A DNA stretch of 6,283 nt, from NCBI RefSeq assembly GCF_004138495.1, contig NZ_ML142849.1, positions 469,732 to 476,014 of the forward strand. Reading direction: 5' to 3'. A program made the translations under genes and the position numbers. Positions 1 to 5,801 of the stretch are shown here, one piece after another (the first letter of the stretch is position 1; each line of letters opens with the position of its first letter). Source of the DNA: Phytoactinopolyspora endophytica (GTDB lineage: Bacteria > Actinomycetota > Actinomycetes > Jiangellales > Jiangellaceae). The notes beneath the pieces are model-generated. The model did no database searches, was not told the origin of the DNA, and saw nothing but the letters and a program-made list of their open reading frames with translations.

Positions 1-407
1 AGCAGCGGCCTGGCCAGCAAGAACCGGCGGTCATACAGCTCGTGCTCGAGCCTGTCGACATCGGTGACGCCGGCCGCCTCGGCCGCCCGCAGATGCAACA
101 GCTGGCGAGGGAAGTCCCAGTCGTACAGGGCCTGGGCGGCGTCGACGCCTTCATAGCACTGCAACCGGATCAGCGGCGCGCCCAACGCCGTCGACAGTGC
201 GTGCGCCAGCGACGTCTTCCCGACGCCGGCCTCCCCTTCGATGAACAATGGCCGGCGCATGCGCAGCGCCAGGTACGCGGCGGTGGCGAGCCCGTCGTCG
301 GCCAGGTAACCCGTCGCATCCAGCCGCTCGGCCAGCTCCTCCGGCCCGGCGACGTCGACGTCCTCAGCCACCCCGCCCTCGCCGCTGGGGTCCCGGATCT
401 CCGTCAT
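1..407 (-). CDS. MoxR-family AAA+ ATPase, N-terminal part (gene cut by window edge)
   Basis: Seen: 135 complete codons, open to the window edge, with the C-terminal part missing. The reading frame has a Walker A loop GEAGVGKTS at residues 58-66 (Lys64, Thr65), preceded by RRPLFIEG. After it come LIRLQCYEGVD and YDWDFPRQLLHLR, then an ELYDRRFLLARPLL segment at the edge. Known: this order is typical of MoxR ATPases of the AAA_5 type, which act as chaperones that activate or insert metal cofactors in partner proteins, often together with a von Willebrand factor A (VWA) protein encoded next door. Any such partner would lie left of the window. The ATG at 407-405 is chosen because an in-frame TAG lies only four codons upstream. 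No clear Shine-Dalgarno sequence is seen; the nearest purine run (GAGGG) is about 15 nt upstream, so the message may be leaderless or weakly translated. The gene diverges from the MFS transporter. Family call is firm; the substrate is unknown. Confidence 0.88.
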   Translation of the reverse strand, partial: MTEIRDPSGEGGVAEDVDVAGPEELAERLDATGYLADDGLATAAYLALRMRRPLFIEGEAGVGKTSLAHALSTALGAPLIRLQCYEGVDAAQALYDWDFPRQLLHLRAAEAAGVTDVDRLEHELYDRRFLLARPL

Positions 408-492
408 AAAGCAACGCTACGCCCTCATTGGGCCGAGTGGGCCGGCGTCCCGCTGATGTGCAGCGTCGTACGCCGGTGCTATGCCATGCCAG

Positions 493-504
493 ACGATTCA
501 TCGT
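493..504. promoter_or_regulatory. small palindrome in the divergent intergenic region (possible operator)
   Basis: The inverted repeat ACGAT-TC-ATCGT lies between the divergent MoxR ATPase and MFS genes, in one of the few AT-richer stretches of this spacer. A perfect 5+5 arm with a 2-nt centre could be a regulator site, but it is short enough to occur by chance. Apart from it, positions 408-593 hold only weak matches to promoter boxes, and I assign none. Confidence 0.2.
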
Positions 505-593
505 AAAAGAAGTTGCGCTCTCCACCGACGTCAAGCATCCTCTTCAAGGTCCATACGGGCGACCGTCGGCCAATCGACTCCGGACGGACGGTC

Positions 594-1847
594 ATGCCCA
601 CGCACAACACGACACCGCGGTCACACGGCCGCGCCGGGGCGTTGCTGCGGCACCATGCCCCGTTTCGGTCCCTGTTCGCCGCCCGCATCGTCTCCTTCAC
701 CGGTGACTCGCTGAGTCTGGTCGCGCTCATGCTCCACGTCGCGGACACCACCGGCCAGGCGATCGCGGTCTCTTTGCTACTCGTCGCCGGGGATCTCGTC
801 CCGGGGGCGGTGAGCCCGCTGGCCGGGGCGATCAGCGACCGCTTCGACCGCAAGCGCGTCATGATCACGTGCGAACTCGCGCAAGGTGCGCTCATGGTGG
901 GTATCGCGCTCTCGCTGCCACCACTTCCACTGCTGCTACCGCTGGTCGCGCTCAGAGCGGTGACTGGGCACGTGTTCATGCCCGCGTCGCGAGCCGCCGT
1001 GGCGACCCTGGTGACGGGCGACGACCTTCCGGCAGCGAACTCCACCATCGGGCTCGGCACCAACGGCGGCGAGGTACTCGGCCCGCTGCTGGCTGCCGCG
1101 ATGATTCCGTTCCTCGGGGTCCAGGGTGTTCTGCTGGCCGACGCCGCGACGTTCTTCCTCTCGGCGTTGCTCTTGATCGGGATCCCACGGCTGCCTCCCG
1201 CGCGCCACGGTGATGAAGCCCGTTCCTCTCTGCTCGCCGAGACGAAGGCCGGGCTGGGGTTCATCTGGAGGACCCGGCCGGTGCGGATCATCGTTCTCGG
1301 GTTCTGTGCGGTCGTCGCGTTCAACGGCATCGACGACGTGGCCCTCGTCGTTCTGGCCCAAGACACCTTCGACGCCGGTGACAGCGGCGTCGGAGTCCTC
1401 CTTGCCGCCGTCGCCATCGGCCTGTTCGCCGGTTACGCGGTGCTTGCGAGGTACAGCCCGCGGATGTCCATGGTGGCACTGCTCATCATCGGATTCGCGG
1501 TGAGCAGTATCGGAAACCTGCTGACCGGTGTCGCGTGGGCGGTGGCCGCGGCCTTCGTCGTACAGACGCTGCGCGGTGTCGGTATCGCCGCCATGGACGT
1601 CGCCACCAACACCCTCCTGCCCCAGCTCGTCCCTTCCGGGATGCTGGGGCGGGTGTTCGGGAACCTCTACGGCTCCATCGGCGTCGCCGCCGGGCTGTCC
1701 TACGTGGCCGGCGGCTTCCTGCTCGATGCCACGTCGGCACCGGTCACGTTCGTCGTCGCCGGCGTGAGCGGCACGATCGCCACGGCTGTCGTCGCTCTCA
1801 CCCTGCGCGCGTCCCCACCATGGCGAAATCTGCCAGGACCGCGGTAG
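594..1847 (+). CDS. MFS transporter, probable drug/metabolite efflux type
   Basis: Seen: 417 residues, highly hydrophobic, with roughly a dozen membrane-spanning stretches; the first lie at about residues 26-50 and 56-80. The loop after the second stretch has the MFS motif A-like sequence GAISDRFDRKRV (Asp82, Arg86, Lys87, Arg88). A polar break near residues 200-220 (PRLPPARHGDEARSS) fits the loop between the two six-helix halves. Known: proteins of this length with this motif near helices 2-3 are proton-coupled antiporters, many exporting drugs, macrolides or siderophores. Inference: efflux rather than uptake; the substrate cannot be told. Start choice: the frame is open back to a TTG at 513, which would add 27 polar residues, but the ATG at 594 has a weak GGACGG ribosome site just upstream and gives the usual family length. 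The gene stands alone, divergent from the MoxR ATPase and 133 nt before the permease on the same strand. Confidence 0.87.
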   Translation: MPTHNTTPRSHGRAGALLRHHAPFRSLFAARIVSFTGDSLSLVALMLHVADTTGQAIAVSLLLVAGDLVPGAVSPLAGAISDRFDRKRVMITCELAQGALMVGIALSLPPLPLLLPLVALRAVTGHVFMPASRAAVATLVTGDDLPAANSTIGLGTNGGEVLGPLLAAAMIPFLGVQGVLLADAATFFLSALLLIGIPRLPPARHGDEARSSLLAETKAGLGFIWRTRPVRIIVLGFCAVVAFNGIDDVALVVLAQDTFDAGDSGVGVLLAAVAIGLFAGYAVLARYSPRMSMVALLIIGFAVSSIGNLLTGVAWAVAAAFVVQTLRGVGIAAMDVATNTLLPQLVPSGMLGRVFGNLYGSIGVAAGLSYVAGGFLLDATSAPVTFVVAGVSGTIATAVVALTLRASPPWRNLPGPR

Positions 1848-1862
1848 CGAAACTCGTGAACG

Positions 1863-1877
1863 TCAGCACGTGACTGA
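1863..1877. promoter_or_regulatory. near-palindrome with CACGTG core upstream of the permease
   Basis: TCAG-CACGTG-A-CTGA is an inverted repeat with a CACGTG centre and one extra A on the right side. It begins 15 nt after the MFS stop codon and overlaps the proposed -35 box of the permease promoter, the position expected for a repressor operator. It could also be a chance palindrome or a weak hairpin after the MFS gene. Confidence 0.3.
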
Positions 1878-1899
1878 TCCCCCGATGATCGAGTAATTT
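1871..1899 (+). promoter_or_regulatory. candidate sigma-70-type promoter for the NCS2 permease
   Basis: A -35-like GTGACT (1871-1876; four of six positions match TTGACA) and a -10-like TAATTT (1894-1899, fitting the actinobacterial TANNNT rule) are separated by exactly 17 nt. This is the most AT-rich point of the 133-nt spacer between the MFS gene and the permease. If used, the leader before the ATG would be about 75 nt. It contains a small hairpin, GCTCC/GGAGC at 1909-1924. No purine riboswitch core was recognised. Confidence 0.38.
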
Positions 1900-1969
1900 C
1901 ACCCAGAAGCTCCACCGGCGGAGCGGTATCAAGGCGCCGGCTCCCGCGGGCAGGTGCTCGAACCGAGTC

Positions 1970-1975
1970 AGGAGG
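1970..1975 (+). promoter_or_regulatory. strong ribosome binding site fixing the permease start
   Basis: A perfect AGGAGG lies 5 nt before the ATG at 1981. It decides between that ATG and the in-frame GTG at 1954, which lies upstream of the site and would give a nine-residue longer protein. Confidence 0.85.
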
Positions 1976-1980
1976 CGCTC

Positions 1981-3438
1981 ATGAGCTCCCCGGTCAGACC
2001 GGTCGATCTGAACTACGGCCTCGACGACGTACCGAAACCGCTGCCCAGCCTCGGCCTGGGCATCCAGCACGTGCTCACCATGTTCGGCGCCACCGTCGCG
2101 GTGCCGCTGATCCTCGGTCCGGCAATGAACATGCCGCCGGATGATCTCGCCATCCTGGTGAGCTCGGTGATGATCTGTTCCGGCATCGCCACGTTCATCC
2201 AGGTACGCTTCGGCACTCGGCTCCCGATCATCCAGGGCGTCTCGTTCGCCTTCCTAGGGCCGTTCTTCGCCATCATCGCCGCCACCGCCGCGCAGGGCGG
2301 CGAGGTCACGATGCAGTACATCGCCGGCGCGATCATCGCCGGTGCCGTCCTCGAGATGGTCCTCGGTTACACCGGGCTGTTCGGGAAGCTGCGCAGGTTC
2401 ATCACCCCGGTGGTGATCGGGCCGGTCATCGCGCTGATCGGGCTGGCGCTCTTCGAGTCCGGCGCTCCGATGGCCGGCGGCAACTGGTGGTTCGGTGCCC
2501 TGACGATCGTCGCTGCCCTGACTTTCGTCCTGATCCTGGCGCCACGGCTCAGGCTCTTCTCACTCTTCCCCATCCTGCTGGCCGTGCTCGTCGCCTACCT
2601 CACCGCCTGGTTCTTCAGCGCCATCGGTGTACTCGACGAGTCCAACCCCGCCTACATCAGCTTCGACGCGGTCGGCGACGCACCATGGATCCGCAACCTG
2701 GTGATCGAGGACGGCGGGATCTTCCTGCCCTGGGGCTGGCCGCAGTTCAGTGCCGGATTCATCCTCGCCACCCTTGCCGGTTATCTCGCCTCGATGATCG
2801 AGTCCTACGGCGATTACCACGTGATCTCCCGTGCCGCCGGCGCCGGCGACCCCACCGAGAAACAGATCAGCCGCGGTATCGGAGCCGAAGGTGCCGGGTG
2901 CGTCGCCACCGGCCTCTTCGGCGGCTTCGCCTCCACCAGCTACACGGAGAACGTCGGCCTGGTCGCGATGACCAAGGTCGCCAGCCGCCGCGTCGTCTAC
3001 ATAGCCGCAGGTTTCCTCATCGTCCTGGGGCTCGTTGCCAAGTTCGGTGCCGTCGTCGCGACCATCCCGTCTCCGATCGTCGGCGGCCTGTACTGCACGC
3101 TGTTCGGGTTGATCGCATCGATCGGCATCTCCAACCTGACCCGGGCCGATATGAGCAGCCAGCGGAACCTGCTGATCGTGGGGTTCATCCTGTTCATGGG
3201 TCTGTCCGTGCCCGCCTACTTCGAGAACGTCACCATCGAGATCTCGTGGGCGGACTGGCTCGGCGACGCGATCACCACGGTCGGAAGTACCGGTATGGCG
3301 GTGGCCGCGATCTTCGGGCTCATCCTCGACAACGTCGTCCCCGGCACCGACGAGGAACGCGGACTCACGCACCTGGACGATACTCGCGGGCCGGTCGGCG
3401 AGGCGCCCGACACCGACGACGGAACGGCGGGCACCTGA
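1981..3438 (+). CDS. uracil/xanthine-type permease, NCS2/NAT family
   Basis: What it does: cytoplasmic-membrane uptake of a nucleobase (uracil, xanthine or a related purine) for salvage. Seen: 485 residues, mostly hydrophobic, fitting the 14-helix UraA fold. Family marks in order are the Gln-His pair at residues 29-30 (GIQHVLTMFG), QGVSFAFLGP near 85, IESYGDYHVISR with Glu274, and STSYTENVGLVAMTKVASRR with Glu323-Asn324. Known: in UraA and eukaryotic NATs the two glutamates of helices 8 and 10 bind the base, and Glu in the ENVG motif marks nucleobase carriers, whereas ascorbate carriers have Pro there. The ESYGDY segment resembles the SVCT/NAT branch more than classical UraA. The C-terminus is an acidic, hydrophilic tail of about 35 residues. 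The start is fixed by the AGGAGG. The gene converges on def, with only 44 nt between the stops. Family is firm; the exact substrate is open. Confidence 0.93.
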   Translation: MSSPVRPVDLNYGLDDVPKPLPSLGLGIQHVLTMFGATVAVPLILGPAMNMPPDDLAILVSSVMICSGIATFIQVRFGTRLPIIQGVSFAFLGPFFAIIAATAAQGGEVTMQYIAGAIIAGAVLEMVLGYTGLFGKLRRFITPVVIGPVIALIGLALFESGAPMAGGNWWFGALTIVAALTFVLILAPRLRLFSLFPILLAVLVAYLTAWFFSAIGVLDESNPAYISFDAVGDAPWIRNLVIEDGGIFLPWGWPQFSAGFILATLAGYLASMIESYGDYHVISRAAGAGDPTEKQISRGIGAEGAGCVATGLFGGFASTSYTENVGLVAMTKVASRRVVYIAAGFLIVLGLVAKFGAVVATIPSPIVGGLYCTLFGLIASIGISNLTRADMSSQRNLLIVGFILFMGLSVPAYFENVTIEISWADWLGDAITTVGSTGMAVAAIFGLILDNVVPGTDEERGLTHLDDTRGPVGEAPDTDDGTAGT

Positions 3439-3468
3439 CGGCTATCCGGCATTCACCGGAAGGAGCCG
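3439..3468. terminator. nested hairpin between convergent genes, probable bidirectional terminator
   Basis: Starting directly after the permease stop, CGGCT (3439-3443) pairs with AGCCG (3464-3468). Inside it, TCCGG (3445-3449) pairs with CCGGA (3456-3460) around a 6-nt loop. One side has a 1-nt bulge and the other 3 nt. It is the only structure in the 44-nt gap between the permease and def stops. No T-run follows on either strand, which is common in high-GC genomes, so termination strength is uncertain. Confidence 0.55.
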
Positions 3469-3482
3469 CAACGGACGACGCG

Positions 3483-4028
3483 TCAGGTGGCGCGGCCGAA
3501 CATCGCGTGCGGAGAGACCTTGACCTCCGGCGGTTTCTCCCCCGCCCATTCGGCCTCCCGGATCGCCTTCATCGCGGCCTTGCGGCTCTCCCTGTCCAAC
3601 CGGTCGACGAACAGGATGCCGTCGAGGTGGTCGGTCTCGTGCTGGATGGCACGGGCGAGCAGCTCGGTGCCTTCGATCGTGACCGGGTCGCCGTACTCGT
3701 TGAACCCCTTGGCCACGACGCCGAACGCACGGCGGCAGTCGTACTCGAGCCCGGGGATGGACAGGCAGCCTTCCGGGCCGAACTGTTCCTCCTCGGACAG
3801 CTCAAGGGTCGGGTTGATCAGATGCCCGACGATGTCATCGACGTCATAGGTGAACACCCGTAGCGACACACCCAGCTGCGGCGCGGCAAGACCGACGCCG
3901 CCGGCTTCGAGCATGGTGTCGGTCAGGTCTTTCACCAGCCCGCGCAGCTCCTTGTCGAACGTGACGACAGGTTCGGCCTTGGTGCGCAGAACCGGATCGC
4001 CGAACAGCCGAATCGGCTGGATCGACAT
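3483..4028 (-). CDS. def: peptide deformylase
   Basis: What it does: removes the N-formyl group from the starting methionine of new proteins in the cytoplasm, using a catalytic Fe(II) (or Zn/Ni) ion. Seen: 181 residues with all three family motifs intact: GVGLAAPQ at residues 44-51, EGCLS with metal ligand Cys88, and QHETDH with ligands His130 and His134 and catalytic Glu131. The C-terminal tail after HLDG is helical and charged (RLDRESRKAAMKAIREAEW), as usual in actinobacterial forms. A ribosome site AAGAAGG lies 6 nt before the ATG. Context: last gene of the minus-strand block, 76 nt after the HAD gene and convergent with the permease. The usual partner fmt is not beside it. Actinobacteria often carry more than one def, so this may be a second copy; the window cannot tell. 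All catalytic residues are present, so it should be active. Confidence 0.97.
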   Translation of the reverse strand: MSIQPIRLFGDPVLRTKAEPVVTFDKELRGLVKDLTDTMLEAGGVGLAAPQLGVSLRVFTYDVDDIVGHLINPTLELSEEEQFGPEGCLSIPGLEYDCRRAFGVVAKGFNEYGDPVTIEGTELLARAIQHETDHLDGILFVDRLDRESRKAAMKAIREAEWAGEKPPEVKVSPHAMFGRAT

Positions 4029-4069
4029 CGGGCACCTTCTTTCTCGCTTGCTCCGTTGATCAGCGACGA

Positions 4070-4094
4070 GGTGACCGCGTCCTTCTCGGCCACC
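4070..4094 (-). terminator. hairpin between the HAD gene and def (possible terminator or attenuator)
   Basis: On the minus strand GGTGGCCG pairs with CGGTCACC over 8 positions (seven Watson-Crick and one G-U) around a 9-nt loop. It lies 11-35 nt after the HAD stop and before the def ribosome site. No U-run follows, so it may only slow polymerase, protect the mRNA end or separate def expression from the upstream genes. Confidence 0.35.
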
Positions 4095-4104
4095 CGATCG
4101 ACGT

Positions 4105-4716
4105 TCACCGGAAGATCTGGGTCAATTCAGTCCGGAGCGTGGCTGGGTCGGTGAAGTGCAGTCCCACCATTCCGAGCGCCCGGGAGGCATTCACGTTGGC
4201 TTCGTTGTCGTCGATGTACACCGCCGACGACGGATCGATGCCGTACCGATCGAACAGCACGTGGAAGATGCGCGGGTCAGGCTTGACCAGCCGTTCCGTT
4301 CCCGACACCACAATCCCGGAGAACCAGGACAGCCACTCGAATCGAGGGTAGGTCAGGTCGAACTTCTCCTCCGACCAGTTGGTCAGGGCGTATAGACCGA
4401 CACCCCTGTCGTCCTTCAGCTCACGCAGGATGTCGACGGTGCCCTCGATGGGGCCGCCGATCATCTCCTCCCACCGGGTGTCGTAGGCGGCGATCAGCTC
4501 GGCATGCTCTGGGAACTGCGCCGTCAGCTTCTCCACGGCCTCAGTCCAGCTCCGGCCCCGGTCCTGCTCCAGGTTCCACTTCGGGGTCGTCACATCGGCG
4601 AGGAACCGCTCGATCTCCGCGTCGGAGGCCAGCAGCTTCCGGTACAGGTAACGCGGGTTCCAATCGACGAGCACTCCCCCGAGGTCGAAGACGACCGTCG
4701 TCGGAACCTGGGTCAT
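4105..4716 (-). CDS. HAD-superfamily hydrolase (YihX-like phosphatase type)
   Basis: Seen: 203 residues with the four HAD motifs in order: motif I VVFDLGGVLVDW (nucleophile Asp11), motif II ALTNWS (Thr112-Asn113), motif III Lys145 in LVKPDPRIF, and motif IV YIDDNEANV (Asp169, Asp170). The segment between motif I and II is mostly helical and fits a subfamily IA cap. Known: such proteins use Mg2+ and an aspartyl-phosphate intermediate to hydrolyse small phosphate esters, and YihX of E. coli removes phosphate from alpha-glucose-1-phosphate. In motif I the second Asp of the usual DxD is Gly, as in YihX-like members. The substrate here is unknown. Start choice: the ATG at 4716 lies just before the first strand of the fold. 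The frame stays open upstream to a TTG at 4842 overlapping the sufT stop, but those 42 codons are repeat-derived and low in complexity. The ribosome site before the ATG is poor (GAGG only 2 nt away), so the longer form is not fully excluded. Confidence 0.88.
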   Translation of the reverse strand: MTQVPTTVVFDLGGVLVDWNPRYLYRKLLASDAEIERFLADVTTPKWNLEQDRGRSWTEAVEKLTAQFPEHAELIAAYDTRWEEMIGGPIEGTVDILRELKDDRGVGLYALTNWSEEKFDLTYPRFEWLSWFSGIVVSGTERLVKPDPRIFHVLFDRYGIDPSSAVYIDDNEANVNASRALGMVGLHFTDPATLRTELTQIFR

Positions 4717-4838
4717 GTCCTCTGCTCGCGCTCCGCCGCTCAGCGTTTCTGCTCGCGCTCCGCTCCTCACTCGCTCCGCGGACAGCTGCGCTCGTTCCTC
4801 ACTCCGCCGGCCACTCCGCTCGCTCGTCACGTCGCCGC
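4717..4838. repeat. GC-rich degenerate repeat tract between sufT and the HAD gene
   Basis: The tract is built of related units. The 16-mer TCTGCTCGCGCTCCGC occurs exactly at 4721-4736 and 4748-4763 (period 27). TCCTCACTC occurs at 4764-4772 and 4796-4804, each followed by a CTCCGC- or CGCCGG-like end, and GCTCGCTCG closes the tract near 4818-4826. Units of the GAGCGCGAGC kind fill spacers in many actinobacterial genomes; whether this one is dispersed in this genome cannot be seen here. The tract has no stop codon in the HAD reading frame, where it would encode an Arg/Glu/Ser/Ala-rich peptide with GARAE twice. Confidence 0.7.
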
Positions 4839-5156
4839 TCAAACGTTGAAGCCCAGGGCGCGCAGCTGCTCACGTCCGTCGTCGGTGATCTTCTCCGGGC
4901 CCCACGGCGGCATCCAGACCCAGTTGATCTTCAATCCGCTCACCAAGCCGTCGGTCGCGGCGTTGGCCTGCTCCTCGATGACATCGGTCAGCGGGCAGGC
5001 CGCGCTGGTCAGCGTCATATCCACGGTCGCCACGCCATCGTCATCGACGCTCACGCCGTAGATCAGGCCCAGGTCGACGACGTTGATTCCCAGCTCGGGG
5101 TCGACGACGTCGCGCAGCGCCTCCTTCAGATCCTCTAGGTCAACAGTGGTCGTCAT
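4839..5156 (-). CDS. sufT: SufT, MIP18/DUF59-family Fe-S cluster assembly factor
   Basis: What it does: helps mature or deliver Fe-S clusters in the cytoplasm after the SUF machinery builds them; the exact mechanism is unsettled. Seen: 105 residues, the usual size for a single-domain DUF59 protein. The family blocks are all present: VVDPELGINVVDLGLIY at 17-33, MTLTSAACPLTD with the conserved Cys54, and WMPPWGPEKI at 81-90, then the C-terminal REQLRALGFNV. Context: third gene of the SufS-SufU-SufT order common in Actinobacteria, which supports this name over the related phenylacetate protein PaaD. The ATG at 5156 has AAGGAG (5168-5173) 11 nt upstream, a slightly long spacing. It is separated from sufU by an unusual 201-nt spacer. 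Its TGA stop overlaps a TTG that opens the HAD frame. Confidence 0.93.
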   Translation of the reverse strand: MTTTVDLEDLKEALRDVVDPELGINVVDLGLIYGVSVDDDGVATVDMTLTSAACPLTDVIEEQANAATDGLVSGLKINWVWMPPWGPEKITDDGREQLRALGFNV

Positions 5157-5271
5157 AATTACTTACTCTCCTTAGGAAATGCGGCGAGACGACCGCGGAG
5201 ATTAGCGGGGCGGTGTTGGGGGAATCCGTCCATGGTGTGGCGGGCATCGGTGAGGACGAGCCCGCTGGGGT

Positions 5272-5312
5272 CCCCGCAAAGTATCCGAGCGCCAGCGAGG
5301 AACTTTGTGGGG
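5272..5312. repeat. 41-nt imperfect palindrome in the sufU-sufT spacer
   Basis: Arm CCCCGCAAAGT (5272-5282) pairs with ACTTTGTGGGG (5302-5312): ten Watson-Crick pairs plus one G-U when read on the plus strand, or a C-A mismatch on the minus strand. Inside, TCC (5284-5286) pairs with GGA (5299-5301), leaving a 12-nt loop. CCGCTGGG also occurs on both sides of it, near 5262 and 5331. The shape suggests a REP-like intergenic repeat or an mRNA hairpin that sets relative levels of sufU and sufT. The rest of the 5157-5357 spacer has no convincing gene; the frames open across it are proline- and serine-rich without family motifs. Confidence 0.6.
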
Positions 5313-5357
5313 TGGCTCTGCGAGGTCGAACCGCTGGGCGAGGACGGAATTCCCCCA

Positions 5358-5801
5358 TCACCGTCCCTCCTCGGCCAGCGCTCGCGCGGCCGCGTCCTTG
5401 AACGCCATCCAAGACAACAGTGCACACTTCACCCTAGCCGGGTAGCGCGCCACGCCGGCGAAGGCGATGCCATCGCCCAACACGTCCTCGTCCGGCTCTA
5501 CCTGCCCTTTGCCCTGCATCAGCTGGGTGAAAGCGGCCTCTGTCGCGAACGCGTCGTCGACGGTGGACCCGGCCACGAGCTCGTGCAGCACGCTCGCCGA
5601 GGCCTGACTGATAGAGCAACCCTGACCGTCGTACGAGACGTCGGCGATCTTGGCACCGTCGAACGACACCCGCACGGTGATCTCGTCTCCGCACGTGGGA
5701 TTGACATGATGCGACTCGGCGTCGAACGGCTCCCGCAACCCGCGCCCATGCGGCTGCTTGTAGTGATCCAGGATGATCTCCTGGTATAGGGACTCGCTCA
5801 A
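5358..5801 (-). CDS. sufU: SufU, zinc-dependent sulfur transferase of the SUF system
   Basis: What it does: takes persulfide sulfur from SufS and passes it to the SufBCD scaffold for Fe-S cluster building in the cytoplasm. Seen: 147 residues, the usual length. The start SLYQEIILDHYKQPHGRG is the typical N-terminus of the IscU-like fold. The zinc/sulfur ligands are in place: Cys37 and Asp39 in NPTCGDE, Cys62 in GQGCSIS, and Cys126 in RVKCALL. The roughly 19-residue insert between the second and third cysteine blocks that separates SufU from IscU is present around residues 85-115. Start: a TTG at 5801-5799 inside the TTGA overlap with the sufS stop, with AGAGG 8 nt upstream. The overlap indicates coupled translation with SufS, which SufU activates. 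Confidence is high. Confidence 0.97.
   Translation of the reverse strand: MSESLYQEIILDHYKQPHGRGLREPFDAESHHVNPTCGDEITVRVSFDGAKIADVSYDGQGCSISQASASVLHELVAGSTVDDAFATEAAFTQLMQGKGQVEPDEDVLGDGIAFAGVARYPARVKCALLSWMAFKDAAARALAEEGR

Noticed and set aside
42..506. 154-codon plus-strand frame over the MoxR ATPase
   Set aside because: The opposite strand encodes a clear Walker A and MoxR sequence; this frame is Arg/Gln-rich without motifs.
479..1417. 312-codon open frame on the minus strand opposite the MFS gene
   Set aside because: It is Ser/Arg/Pro-rich with no family motif and runs antisense to a clear transporter; long antisense open frames are expected in GC-rich genes.
1848..1980. Possible purine riboswitch upstream of the nucleobase permease
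   Set aside because: The leader is short, and I could not find the conserved three-way junction core; only a 5-bp hairpin at 1909-1924 is visible.
2560..3372. 270-codon minus-strand frame inside the permease
   Set aside because: Asp/Gly-rich composition typical of the antisense of a membrane protein gene, with no motif and no ribosome site pattern of note.
2487..3863. 458-codon plus-strand frame overlapping the permease and def
   Set aside because: It is extremely Arg-rich and crosses both a real permease and a real deformylase in other frames, so it is a shadow.
4717..4838. Repeat tract as a CRISPR array
   Set aside because: The units are degenerate, touch or overlap and lack spacers of uniform length; no cas gene is nearby.
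5140..5427. Minus-strand frames of 88-95 codons across the sufU-sufT spacer
   Set aside because: They overlap the sufU end, are Pro/Ser/Arg-rich and span the palindrome; nothing suggests a protein family.
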